From Cylicocyclus nassatus (taxonomy: Eukaryota > Nematoda > Chromadorea > Rhabditida > Strongylidae): a DNA stretch of 64,000 nt. The notes below the pieces were generated by a model. It made no database searches, was not told where the DNA came from, and saw only the letters and a program-made list of their open reading frames with translations. Positions 15,201 to 25,300 of this stretch are shown in pieces. The stretch is taken from positions 91,658,443-91,722,442 of the forward strand of contig CATQJL010000316.1 of the NCBI GenBank assembly GCA_958299035.1, in the 5' to 3' direction. A program made the position numbers and the translations under genes. Position 1 is the first letter of the stretch. The number at the start of each line of letters is the position of its first letter.

Positions 15201-18200
15201 GAGAGCTCTTAAACGTTGGCAAACGCACACTTGTTAGACAAAGTCGCTTATACCTTCTGCAATTTTGTAATTTCCCTCATAATAGCTTCAACTGCACAGG
15301 TCGTCGTTTAGAGCACGCATTTCTCCAAGGGCATTCTCCTTCAAGGACGGCAACTCAGGCAATAACTCGGACGGCGGCGTGCCTTCGCTACTGATCTGCG
15401 GACGGCAGACCTCGCTCCGACCAGCGGCAGCCTATCTCTCCGAGCGGGTAGGCGGCATTTAATCATTATCAAACTCTTCATCTCTCATCATTTTGAAATT
15501 TTCTCATTGTTGTGTAATTCATTTTGATAATACTGCTTCCATGTTTTGGTGGCTGAATTAATTATAAGTTAGCCCCTGCCATCACGATGGAATGGGTATC
15601 TCCCCATTCATTACTTCTAGAAATGGGGAACGAAGGTACAGTCGGTTTATCAGGAATAGGCCGAATATTCTACGTGGAGCAACGCGTCGCTGAAGGCTTC
15701 GCGGTGCATAGCGCTGGGAATTGCCAAGCTAAGACTAAGACGAATGAAGAACACAGACTTGAGTACTTAGCACGATTGGTACTGCGAAGCGTCGCGAACC
15801 GTTGCGAGCGAACGCCCGCCAATCCAATTTTTGCCTAAAGCAATTCGACAACTAGTGAGTGAGAGTAGTGTGAAGCGATGAGGCCAAATTTCGTCTCCCT
15901 ATAAATAAGGAACCGCGCACAAGATAGGCTACTTTTGCGACAATTTGTTGGGCCCTTCAATTGATTTATTGATTTGTTTACTACTCGAGGGTTCACCAAC
16001 CACCGTAGGATCATTTTTCATAGTCATGTAAGTCGGGCGGCAAAGTTTGTTTACGTTTCTCGGCGAAAAGGATCCGGTGTTTCAAGTCAGCAAGGAAAAT
16101 ATATCCTATCACATTTTCGTCGTAGAATGGAGAACGGCGGTAGTTTCAAGGTTGCCAAATAGCCCAATTCCCGAGCGGAACCGAGGACGATGTCTAGTAC
16201 ATATTTGAAAGTCAAAGTGTCTATGTCTGTGTGCATCTATGTTCAATACAAGTTTTTCTAAGTGGACCTATGAGGCTGAAATTATCTTCCCTATGAACAA
16301 GCCACGGCGCAGGTCATAGGCTACTCTTCGCTGGGAGTCAATGAACTCTTCTATCCATTTATTGATTTGTTTACATTCATCTGAGCGAAATGAAGTTTAT
16401 CAGTCATTATTTGAATCATTTCCTCAAATCAAAAGAAAGGGCGGTAACGGTCATTTACATTTTGCGGTAAGGAGGATGCGGTGTCACGAAGCAAAGCGGC
16501 AAAGAAGGATGACAATCACAACAAGGAGGAGCACAGTGTCTCCATAGGAGAGCTGCTCAACTCAGAGCAGAAGCAAGAAGAAAAAAGAGAGATTGCTGTG
16601 AGGGAATAAACAGAGCAAAATGAAGGAAAGAGAGGAATGGTAAGCTATAAGGTGCTTTGGATCACATGTCATACTAGCAATTTGCACCCATGGTCCGGAC
16701 GGGACGGGGATGCCAGCTATAACATATACTTCGGTCTTCATCTGGATAATTTTCGCTACATTGTGTGATCCTTCACCAAAGCTAAGGCGATTAACATCAA
16801 TTAATATTGTTTCATATGAGTGAGTGGTATCATCGTCGTATTTTGCGTTGCATTTATTGTTCGCCACAAATGCATGGGTTTCTGCTCATAAATTGGGCAT
16901 CAGAATGTGTTCGTAGCAAAAGCAAGTGCGGGTTATCAGCGCAGTGGCAACACGCGTCAGGTCCATATAGTGCTGTAGATAGAGGGCCGTGGCTCACTTC
17001 TGCCGGTCAAGCGGCGGAATGCATATTAGTCGCCCGCTAAAGGTACTCTGCTCGCCCGCTTTATTCGATAGCGATAGAGGCACTGCGTTCGTCCAAATTA
17101 TTGTCTGGGAAATCGACGCTGTTTTACTACTTCAGGTTCTAGCAAGGAAGAGGTGATTAATTTTGCAACCAAATTTTTATACGTGACAAACATAAGGCAA
17201 AACGAATTAGTATGAGGATTACGAAAAATATGTAACCGAAGGTTTTGCCACCCTTAGAGTGGCTTGAAAGAAGCGACTATTACCTTGATTCAGATGAGCA
17301 CTCTCTTCATTCGCATAAGTTTTACATAAAACCTCACAATTCGTTCGTTTGCCTGCTTTGCGTATCCGCGTATACACGAATTTGGAGCTATATTCCTGAC
17401 TGTGCATTGCAGACGAGTCATTTTTCCTTTTCAGCAACACGAAGTTCTCAAAACGCCAAATAGCTCATTCACGTAATTTTGCGTCAATCCTTTGTAGTTT
17501 ATTCATCCTAGATCTTGTAGATTTGTATAGCACATGACTTCATATGCATCTGAGCTATGAGAGATTCACTTGTTTGACCAATGAACTTGGTGAAAAGCGC
17601 TTCGAGCAAGGTGATATTTGTGCAGGATCTTACGGAGCTTGTCTGATACGGGATCGCGGATGCTGAGTTGTCAACAGGGTCAAGCGCGGGGTGCGGCCCG
17701 CCACACTTGGGGGGTCGTATTGAGGAGTCAGGGAGGGGGTCGTAGTTGGGTAATCTGATAATAGTGATAACATGATATTCGTATCCTATCCATAATTAGC
17801 ATGTCAAATAATCCCTGTAGACAAAGTGAGCGAATTCTGAAGATTCAAGATATTAGGCTACCTAAGTGAAATGGTCAAATTCCAACATGATTGACTTTGT
17901 TTTAAAGGTGAATTAGCTATCCGTTTTTTTGCACTCAAGACAAAGCACTACTCCTTCTTTGTCCAACTCAGGAATTCCGCCTCAGAAGACCTCCAAACTG
18001 TGGAATTAGAAGCCAACCAAAATCTCATTTTTCCCATTTTTCGCTTTTAATGGCTGTGCTTTCACCATATATCACTCAGAGCTAAGAAGACGAGTCAGGC
18101 TCCAAACAGTCCAGGCTATCGATTCATATAAGTAGTGTCCGCTAAAAATGTTTTATGATATAGTTAATGGGGTGCGGCACACCCCTCAAAAGCTGCGGCA

Positions 18201-21200
18201 GCAGCAGCTTTCGAGGGGGTGTGCCGTACCCCTGCTGCTGCAACTAAATCCTAACTATATCAAATAACATTTTTAGGGGACAGTACTTATATGAATCGAT
18301 AGCCTAGATCTCCTAGTTTTCACAGGAGCGATTTGAGCCTGACTCATCTTCTTAGCTCTGAGTAATATTTGGTGAAAGCACAGCGATCAAAAGCGAAAAA
18401 TGGGAAAAATGAGATTTTGGTTTCTAATACCACAGTTTGGAGGTCTTTTGAGGCGGAATTTCTGAGGTGGACAAAGAAGGAGTAGTGCTTTGTCTTGAGT
18501 ACAAAAAAAAACGGATAGCTAATTCACCTTTAAAACAAAGTTAACCATGTTGGAATTTGACCACTTCACTTGAATAGCCTAGTATCTTGAATCTTCAGAA
18601 TTCGCTCAAACTTTGTCTACAGGGGTTATTTGACATGCTAATTATGGAAATGTTGCCCATTTTATTTGATAGGGCCTTCAAGTAATGCTATCTTAAGTGT
18701 ATAGTTCAGGGGGGAGGGTCTTATTAAGGGCCGCATGCACTAACCTCCCCGCTGGGAAGGGGATCGCAGCTTAAAAGAAAGCTTTATATTTCGAAACTCC
18801 AGATACCTGGATTTCACGTTGTGTACCCATCCGTAAGTATCCCTACTGCCCTTCTCTATGAACATGTTGAAGAGGAGCGAGAAGGTGTACGAACCGCATT
18901 TTCCAGCTTTTGTATGATCCCTGATGATCCCCGGCGCTTTTCTTTAAAGCCATTTTTTTCTCCGATGTTAACGAAAACCTTCCAAAGTTGTACTGAACAT
19001 CTAACACAACAGTGCTAAGGAAGTTACTGATGAGAACAAATGAGTTTTTGAAAAATCGAATTTTTCGGTAAACCTCAAATTTCGACCTGTGGATCATCGA
19101 AAATTTCATGACTTCAAAACATCATTTGTTCTTATCAGCAATATGCTTAGCACTGATGGGTTAGATAATCTGCACAACTTTGGAAGTTTTTCGTTAACTT
19201 CAGAGAAAGAAAAATGCCTGTAAAGAAAAGCGCCGGGGATTACAGGGATCATACAAAATCTGGAAAATGCGGTTTGTACAGCTTCTCGCTCCTGTTCAAC
19301 ATGTTCATAGTGAAGGATAGTAGGAATACTTACGGATAGGTACGCAACGCGAAATCCAGCTATCTGGAGTTTCGAAATATGAAGCTTTCTTTTAAGCTGC
19401 GATCCCCTCCCCGCGGGGATGTTAGTGCATGCGGCCCTAAGACAGCAATCGGGGGGGGGGTCGTACCAGCGATCGTGTGCCACACCCCTTGCTTGACCCT
19501 GATTGTCAACTATGCAACTGAATGTATATTTACGACACTTTCTTCGCTTTGCATCCTACAACAGTTCTCATCTTGATATATGCTACGCTCTTTCCGAGCC
19601 CTCATTCGTACCATGTGTATCATTGCAAGTGATGGGTGCTGGGTGGAGCTCAGGCTTTGGCCATACTTTGCCCGTGTTACCGGTGTTGAAAGTGTTGCCA
19701 GTGTTGAAAGTGTTGCCGGTGTTGAAAGTGTTGAAAGTGTTACCGGTGTTGAAAGTGTTGAAAGTGTTGTCGGTGTTGAATGGGGAATCATCAGTCTTGC
19801 AGTTTCATTCTTTCTCAAACAATCTCACCGGCTAGTGAGTTCGTCTGGAATAGAAATGGGAAATGGGAAATGAGACTGAAATGAGATAGGAAATGCTTTC
19901 GCAAAAGCTCCTCGAACAAATTTTTTAGAAAGTGAAAGACTTGTTTAAAAGAAGCAATTTCCAACATTTGAGAACGCTGCGAGACCTCCCAAAGATATTT
20001 TGCTCACCAATCGCAAAATGATTCGACACCTAACACGCATTCTCATTAGACCTTACATCTCAAGTGTTGGAGATTGCCTATTCAGAACAAGTCCTTCACT
20101 TCCCAAAAAGTACGTTCGAGGAGCTTTTGCGAAAGCATTTCCTATTTCATTTCAGTCTCGTTTCTCATTTCCCATTTCCATCCCAGACGTACTCACCAGC
20201 CGGTGAGATCGTTCGAGGAAGAATGAAACTGCAAGACTGATGATTCCCACTTTCAACCCGGCAACAGCTTCAACACTTTCAACACTTTCAACACTGGCAA
20301 CACTTTCAACACCGGTAACACGGGCGAAGTATGGCCAAAGCCTCATGTCCCGCGCGGCCGCCTTGTCCGGTCTCCGCATACCTCTCGCGAGCGTGCTCTC
20401 TAATCACCACCACGAGAGTGGAAAATGCGGATCTTCGATTGCTAACTGCTCAGACAAATCACAGGAACTTCCGCAGGACAAGCCAACTTTGCAGAACTTA
20501 TGCAGGACTTTGTTCACTATTGCAAAAGTGAAAACGTTGAAAATTGGAACTTCCGGGGGATTTTCATGCCAAAGTGGTTGAAAACCGAAACTTCCGCAGA
20601 TCCTTCTTCAAAATCCTGCGGAAATTCCGAAAGATGCCAAAGCTTTCGCAACACTTTGGCCTGCCTGAACTTCCGCAGGACTTTAAATGTGCTGGCTCGT
20701 GATGGTGTTTCGCCAACAATAGCGCATTATCGAAGATGTAGTCGTAGTGTAGAGGATAGTAGGTGGGTCTCACACTCAATAGAGTGAGGTTCAAATCTCG
20801 CTTCGGTGTTCTCTTTTGTTGGTATTCTTCGGAACTTCCGCAGGAACTCATTTTGGAACTTCCGCAGAACGTTCACAGAACTCTTGCAGGTGACCCGACA
20901 GAATTTACGCAAGCGCTCTGCGGAAGTCCCGGTCAATTGTCTGAGTGAGCCTGAGAAGATGATTAGAAAGCAAGCTTGTTGGAGAGATGCAGAGCCTAAA
21001 CGAGGCGACCGCGCAGGACCCAAGCGCCCCTATCAGCAACCGTCACTCCCACACAAAGCCTGCAATCAGTTCCAACTTCGTTCAGGCAGAAATTGGGTTG
21101 ATGCGCGTCACGCAACGGTGGCCGTATCGCGACCGCATGGGTAGAGGAAGAAACTTGGCCAGTCGGACCGCCTTTGCGGGCATCTGGTCCTGGCAATATG

Positions 21201-21981
21201 CATGTCGCTCCAGAACTAGCAGTCCGCGCAAGGGGTTCAAAAGAGCACAGTTGTTCCCTAGGCCACCGCTGGCGCTCGCGAAGAATGTGAGTTCCACATA
21301 AAATGTTTTTCCCTGGTCCTGTTTGGAACAGACTGTATTTTGACTGCGAATGATGCCGGATATATAGGCAGATATACCTTACTACCATTCCTTCTATCCA
21401 GAACCTGAGAAATGCGAGAAAGGGTCCAAATGCTTCCATAAGGTAAGCATAGTCACCGCCCGACTTTGGAATCATAATACCGAGTTCGGCATAGATACAC
21501 GAACCAAGAAAACACCATACTCCACATATAAACCATATTATGATTGACGCGCCGACTGAGCCAGCAGCTGTAGAAGCAGAAATTCCTTTCAATTAACGAA
21601 AGACTAGTGCGGACCTCGTTGAACGCCCGTAGGGGCGACAAATAATCCTGCACCAATCACTCCGCCCATCGTCATTGTAATGGCGTTCTTCAAACTGAGC
21701 GTTCTCCTCAATCCCTTCTCTTCATCCTCTTCATATAAACTTGAGAAAGACCACTAAAAACTCATCAACTTCAAAGGGATAATTTTTATGCAAGGAAATG
21801 CCTGAATGTACGATCGACTTGACACGGCTTTACTGACTCTTACAATTGCATCTTCTCCACTTGACTTCTTTGAATCTTTGACCGTATTGGAGTGGCTCGA
21901 GTTCTTCTGTGCAGTGCGAGATGGTAGTTCCCCATCTGCGTCACCTTTCTTATCGTCTTCTTCCTCATTTACAGGCATCAT
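219..21981 (-). CDS. LAT-type (SLC7) amino-acid transporter light chain, AAT-B
   Basis: Exons in transcript order: 21844-21981, 21615-21753, 21378-21567, 12426-12541, 8842-8967, 8635-8788, 2940-3063, 2785-2888, 2643-2739, 2426-2578, 502-586, 341-433, 219-280; 1581 nt, 526 aa, frame open throughout. It is a 12-TM APC-fold exchanger of the L-type family, predicted at the plasma membrane. Visible marks: acidic cytosolic N-terminus (1-60), TM1 unwound motif G80-A81-G82 where the family has GSG, the KSGGDYAY segment after TM2, Cys179 in YPNCD (matching the LAT1 cysteine that bonds to 4F2hc), [10 protein letters not shown]6 FAYQGW (268-273), the TEEIINPKRNLPLA loop, and a VVDDNESK tail. Start: first of two ATGs; exon 1 joins exon 2 in phase 0. 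Introns 3 (8.8 kb), 4 (3.5 kb), 6 (5.6 kb) and 10 (1.8 kb) are filled with repeats; the others are 45-90 bp. Exon 8 uses an unusual AAG acceptor, supported by equal length with AAT-A. Closest known relatives are probably C. elegans AAT-1 to AAT-3. Confidence 0.9.
1665..1935. repeat. GC-rich CTCCGG-repeat island in AAT-B intron 10
   Basis: The stretch contains several CTCCGGAG or CTCCGGGG motifs, direct and inverted (for example around 1718, 1755, 1788, 1813, 1893), in an otherwise AT-rich intron. It also has TGACGTCACGGTCACGG. The overlapping reading frames on both strands (up to 141 codons) come from this composition and match no known protein. It is probably a dispersed repeat. Confidence 0.4.
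4703..5567. mobile_element. 865-bp TA-flanked inverted-repeat element (GGGTGATC family)
   Basis: The left end TTGGGGTGATCGCTAAAAAA and the complement of the right end TTAGGGTGATCACTAAAAAA match over more than 25 bases. Both ends are followed by TA. No transposase frame is visible, so it is a non-autonomous Tc1/mariner-like element. It lies in intron 6 of AAT-B. Confidence 0.6.
7762..8440. mobile_element. 679-bp palindromic element in AAT-B intron 6
   Basis: The ends are inverted copies: GTCAGGATCTTCAACC on the left, and GGTTGAAGATTTTGAC on the right. Internal blocks such as ACCCATCCTGAGTTTGG (7790s) recur inverted near 8400, and the CTTCTCAAAATTTTTG block (7906) recurs inverted near 8285. 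No coding capacity is seen. Confidence 0.5.
10151..10296. mobile_element. MITE, TTTGATTCAACTGG family, copy 1 (degenerate)
   Basis: This copy shares the GGAGAGACGCAGACTGCGTCGC core and the GGCTTCAAGGCCTAGTCAGGG arm with copies at 14454, 27546, 52690 and 62871. The terminal inverted repeat is degraded. Confidence 0.55.
10799..12335. mobile_element. 1.54-kb Tc1-like element with long inverted repeats
   Basis: The ends read CAGTGCTGGACATAATTATA and its inverse, flanked by TA on both sides (10797, 12336). Arms of roughly 550 bp match: the 10830-11150 text recurs inverted at 11950-12310. The CAGTG terminus and TA target are typical of Tc1 family elements. There is no intact transposase; only palindromic sequence remains. 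It fills much of AAT-B intron 4. Confidence 0.75.
12859..14103. mobile_element. Harbinger-like element, 1.25 kb, copy in AAT-B intron 3
   Basis: The ends are GGCCCGTATGCACGTAC and its inverse, with a CTA duplication on each side (12856-12858, 14104-14106). The interior is rich in CCCCTCCCC/GGGGAGGGG palindromes. The termini resemble the GGGCCGCATGCACTAAC ends of the elements at 18728 and 47012. Confidence 0.55.
14454..14555. mobile_element. MITE, TTTGATTCAACTGG family, short copy 2
   Basis: TACTCTTTGATTC opens it and its inverse GAATCAAAGAGTA closes it. The inner arms GACGGCTGGAAGG and CCTTCCAGCCGCC pair. The central GACGCAGACTGCGTC core present in longer copies is deleted. Confidence 0.6.
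17675..19501. mobile_element. hAT-like non-autonomous element 1, with a nested insertion
   Basis: The ends are CAGGGTCAAGC and GCTTGACCCTG, flanked by GTTGTCAA and ATTGTCAA (7 of 8 bases equal). The CAGGG terminus and an 8-bp target duplication fit the hAT superfamily. The element is a long palindrome centred near 18205, with a GGGGTGCGGCACACCCC hairpin at the centre. It is about 1.1 kb without the Harbinger-like insertion at 18728-19437. Sister copy: 51091-52209. Confidence 0.7.
18728..19437. mobile_element. Harbinger-like element inserted in hAT-like element 1
   Basis: The ends GGGCCGCATGCACTAAC and its inverse are flanked by TAA duplications (18725-18727, 19438-19440). The sister hAT-like copy at 51091 has the uninterrupted site TCTTATTAAGAC, which proves the insertion limits. 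Arms of about 330 bp pair around 19080. The 3-bp TAA/TTA target fits the PIF/Harbinger group. No transposase frame is seen. Confidence 0.7.
19652..20343. repeat. Inverted-repeat unit carrying a GTTGAAAGT minisatellite
   Basis: The left arm (19652-19919) and right arm (20110-20343) are inverted copies: AGGCTTTGGCCATACTTTGC pairs with the end near 20343. Each arm carries its own run of GTTGAAAGT/GTTGCCGGT 9-mers (about 11 units at 19680-19782, about 6 inverted at 20268-20318). The spacer is about 190 bp. It is probably a transposon with a variable minisatellite, but no target duplication was recognised. Confidence 0.6.
20460..20950. repeat. Cluster of CTTCCGCAGG motifs
   Basis: About ten copies or near-copies of AACTTCCGCAGGA occur in both orientations between 20465 and 20930, spaced irregularly. 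They lie in AAT-B intron 3, 450-1100 bp from exon 3. They are too irregular for a simple tandem array, and no protein match is seen. Confidence 0.45.
20729..20807 (+). pseudogene. tRNA-Val(CAC)-like sequence, degenerate
   Basis: GTAGTGTAGAGGATA resembles a tRNA-Val D-arm/A-box, followed by CTCACAC (anticodon CAC) and a B-box-like GGTTCAAATCTCG. The ends ATCGAAG and CTTCGGT can pair over 7 positions with one G-T. The spacing is wrong by several bases and the T-stem needs an 8-base loop. It is more likely a tRNA-derived repeat or pseudogene than a working tRNA. Confidence 0.3.
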
Positions 21982-22319
21982 TCAGTTGTATTGTCCTCTT
22001 ACTCAGGAAATGATGTGAGGGTGATTTCAAACCACCTGGTTTGGACTTATGAGGCTAATAAAATGATCAACACTCTGTGTTCTCTTCTATACAAATATTT
22101 GAGGAAATCATTTGAATGTTTTGCATGGCAAAAATCCATTCGATTCCATTTTGATCTGAGTGCGTGTGGGTTTCCTTCTACGGGTTGATGATTTGTAACA
22201 TAGATTAGAACAGAAAGTTTATCGACCCTTTTTGGATGGTGCGAATAAATAAATCAATAGCTTCGTAACAAAATCATTTCATAAAATTTGCAGCAAGCTG
22301 ATCCAGCGATTAGCGCTTG
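21982..22319. other. 338-bp spacer between AAT-A stop and AAT-B start
   Basis: No gene is seen. The two transporters are on the same strand, with AAT-A upstream. On the minus strand a CATTTTATTAG acceptor-like tract ends at 22055, about 70 nt before the AAT-B ATG, and could take a spliced leader. A canonical AATAAA for AAT-A is not visible on the minus strand here; GATAAA occurs near 22220. The spacing is longer than in typical C. elegans operons (about 100 bp) but compatible with co-transcription. Confidence 0.4.
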
Positions 22320-25300
22320 TCAGTCGTATTTATTATCATCGACCAACATGAACAGTTTTTGCCAGAAGACAGTGAATTTATCTGTAACAGAAGCGTAAAC
22401 CGTGTTCGAAAGTCAAAAGAAAGAAACGTACACATCAAAACGTTGAAGCACTGTGGCATTTTTCCAAACCATATAAAGAGGACGTATATGGGCACCGCCG
22501 AAAATAGCACAGCAAAACCAATTGCTGAAATTTTGATTTGGAAAGGAACGAAAGTGATAAACGTTAGAAATTACGGTTCATATAGTGGACAACCTAAGAC
22601 AACCTTTCTTATTTTGTCCATCTCAGTCAAAATTCTTGATTAATGTGTAAAGCTATACCTGTGTCTATCGGGGATCCGAAGATGGGAAGAATAACAAGCG
22701 CAGTACATCCAATTACAAATATTATGGGGAAAATGATGTTCACCTGAAAATAAGTTCAATAAAAGATATCCTAGAAAATCTTGGAGAGGTGAAAAGGTAG
22801 CTAAGCGGTTTGCTGAAAATTCTAATGTACAATTCTTCTTCGATTCAACTAGAGTGAAAAGATCTCAATAAATATATTTACCTTAACAGGCCGAGGAGCG
22901 TCGGGATACATACATCGGAGTCTAAACAACGCTATAGTCACTACAGTGATAGCAAGCCAAGCGGTTACTTGGCTTGCAGTGATAAGTACATAGAGGTTAC
23001 TTGAAAGGAACAAGTAACCGATTGAGACCATGCACTGAAAAGGAAACTTTGAACAATGTACAACTTCCAAATTTTATACTCACAGTGAAAACCACAGCTG
23101 GAATGGGTGTTCGTAACTTTTTGTTGATCATGGTCAGCAAAACTGGCATATGACCTTCTCGAGCACCACAGTAGAAAAGCCTGAAATTGCTTTTGAGAGT
23201 GTTTCGTCGTAGTGCTCATGAGGATGAGATAAAACTCAAGTGTGAAGCCGCAGCGCTTTTTTGATAACTGTAAAGTCTGCATTTCATGACATCATATGAT
23301 TTTAGTCCATTATTCAGATTCTGCTGCCTTTCTCCAGATCTTTACTGCTACTGCTGCTCTGTACTCAATACTCTAGTGTAAGAATGGGTGCCAGCCGCCG
23401 TGACCCTTTATTGCCTCTTCGTCTTTTTTACTGAAAGTGTTCTGGATCCTGTTTTTTCGTCCTTATTCCCCTCCCCTCCACAGACATTTAGGAATAGCAG
23501 AAAGTTATTGAAACCACTTTTTGAATTAATTTCCAATACTGCTCCTGCATTCCTTCACAGTGATGTCCTAGCTTTAGCACACAACTATCAGGCAGTGGCG
23601 GACGGTGTGACAGGAGGTCCCTTCTCTACGAGACTGGGTAGCAAAAATTTTGTAACTTACATGAGCTATTGAATTGTGCAGTTATGTTGTTTGTGCTTGT
23701 AGATAACTAAATAATTATAATAATTTCTGAACTTTTTAATCAAAAGAGCCTTGTAAAAATTTCTTCGTAGGTTGTAGGGTTCAAAACATTGAAAAAAATT
23801 CCAAAAATCTTTCGGACTGCGTGGCTAATGCCACGCACCTTCATCCCAGAATTTTGTCGCCCTCCCCCCCCCCCTCTCCGCCACCCGGCCAGACAAAAAT
23901 CCTGCGACCGCCATTGCTGTCAGGTTCCCTGGCCCTCTTTCCCTGACAGCATATTCCCGAATTTTCGGCCAAAAATTAGGCAGCTTCTTCTTTAACATAT
24001 GTACATACCTGGAACTTGTCATAATAACACCATTAGCCGATCCCACAGTTGAGATTGCAACACAAAGTGGCATAATGAAAGCGAATTTGCCGTAGACTTT
24101 CTGCGCAAACAGCTGAAAATCATCTAAAGTTTGCGAATTTTGCATAGATGAGTGAGTAAAAATTGAACATGGTGCATTTTTGCAATTTTCTCGCTTTCTC
24201 TAAAGTGGCTTAAGCAAAACAATTTCATAGTGCTCTAGCGTCAACAAGATCCAAAATTCTGCCATGATTTTCAGTGAATTAAGTTGCGTTGGGGAGACTT
24301 TTGCAAGCTACTGATTAATGACTACAATTATCTGAAGCTTTTATAATATGACAACCATATATGGACTCACCACTGCAACCGCAGGACTGATTAGCATTTC
24401 GTCAGGAGAGATCACCACGTACAGGGCAACATTGAACAAAGTATAGATTACTGTAACGATGACACAAGAGAACATCACGGCAAGTGGTAGGTTCCTGAAA
24501 ACTACTCTCAAAGGTTGCTCAAAGAGTTCCCAACGAGAAAAAAACCTTTTCGGATTGATTAGCTCTTCCGTAATGAAGTTGAGATATGTCCAGCCTTGAT
24601 AAGCGAAAAGTCCTGAGTAAAATCCTACTGAAGCTTGATAGAAATCTCGGAAATTTCCTTCGAAGATATTTTCGAACGATTCTCTATATTGTGGACCACC
24701 TAAAAATCGCAGAAATGCGTTTGATCAGAAAGTTGTAAAACTTACCGAACATAAGAAGGCCTGCTCCAGTAACGATGACTAAAAGAAGAGCGACGATTTT
24801 TGCGTATGTGAACCAATCTTGCACCAAAGTTGCCAATTTCACAGACCAGCAATTGATAGCGCCAAGAATCACTGGAAAATGACTATTTCTTGAGAAAACC
24901 CAGAAAATAGCTACGTACTTATCATCACTGCAGCTAGTAGTTCTTTTGTATAAGGAGGGGGATCACAATCTGGGTAGAACGGCCGGAGCATGTAGAGCGC
25001 AAACGTTAGCCCCACGATCGTCAAGGCGCATGGTCTAAAAAACATTCCAAAGGCTGCAAAAAAGGATGACTTTCAGATTTTAGAACTGAACAGCCATTTT
25101 CTGAGAAAGCGAATTCTGTTTCATACCTGACCACCATGCTTTCGATCCATAGCCTCAGAAAACCAACAAATGGACCGAAGGCTTCCATGATGTACGCATA
25201 ATCACCACCCGATTTTGTGATCAGCGTTCCAAGTTCGGCATAGATATACGCTCCAAGTCCACACCACAATCCACACAAGACCCAGATAATTAATGAAGCA

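Noticed and set aside
16562..16867. 101-codon minus-strand frame in AAT-B intron 3
   Set aside because: Some protein-like stretches (ETILIDVNRLSFGEG), but no family match, no partner exon and no strong splice sites.
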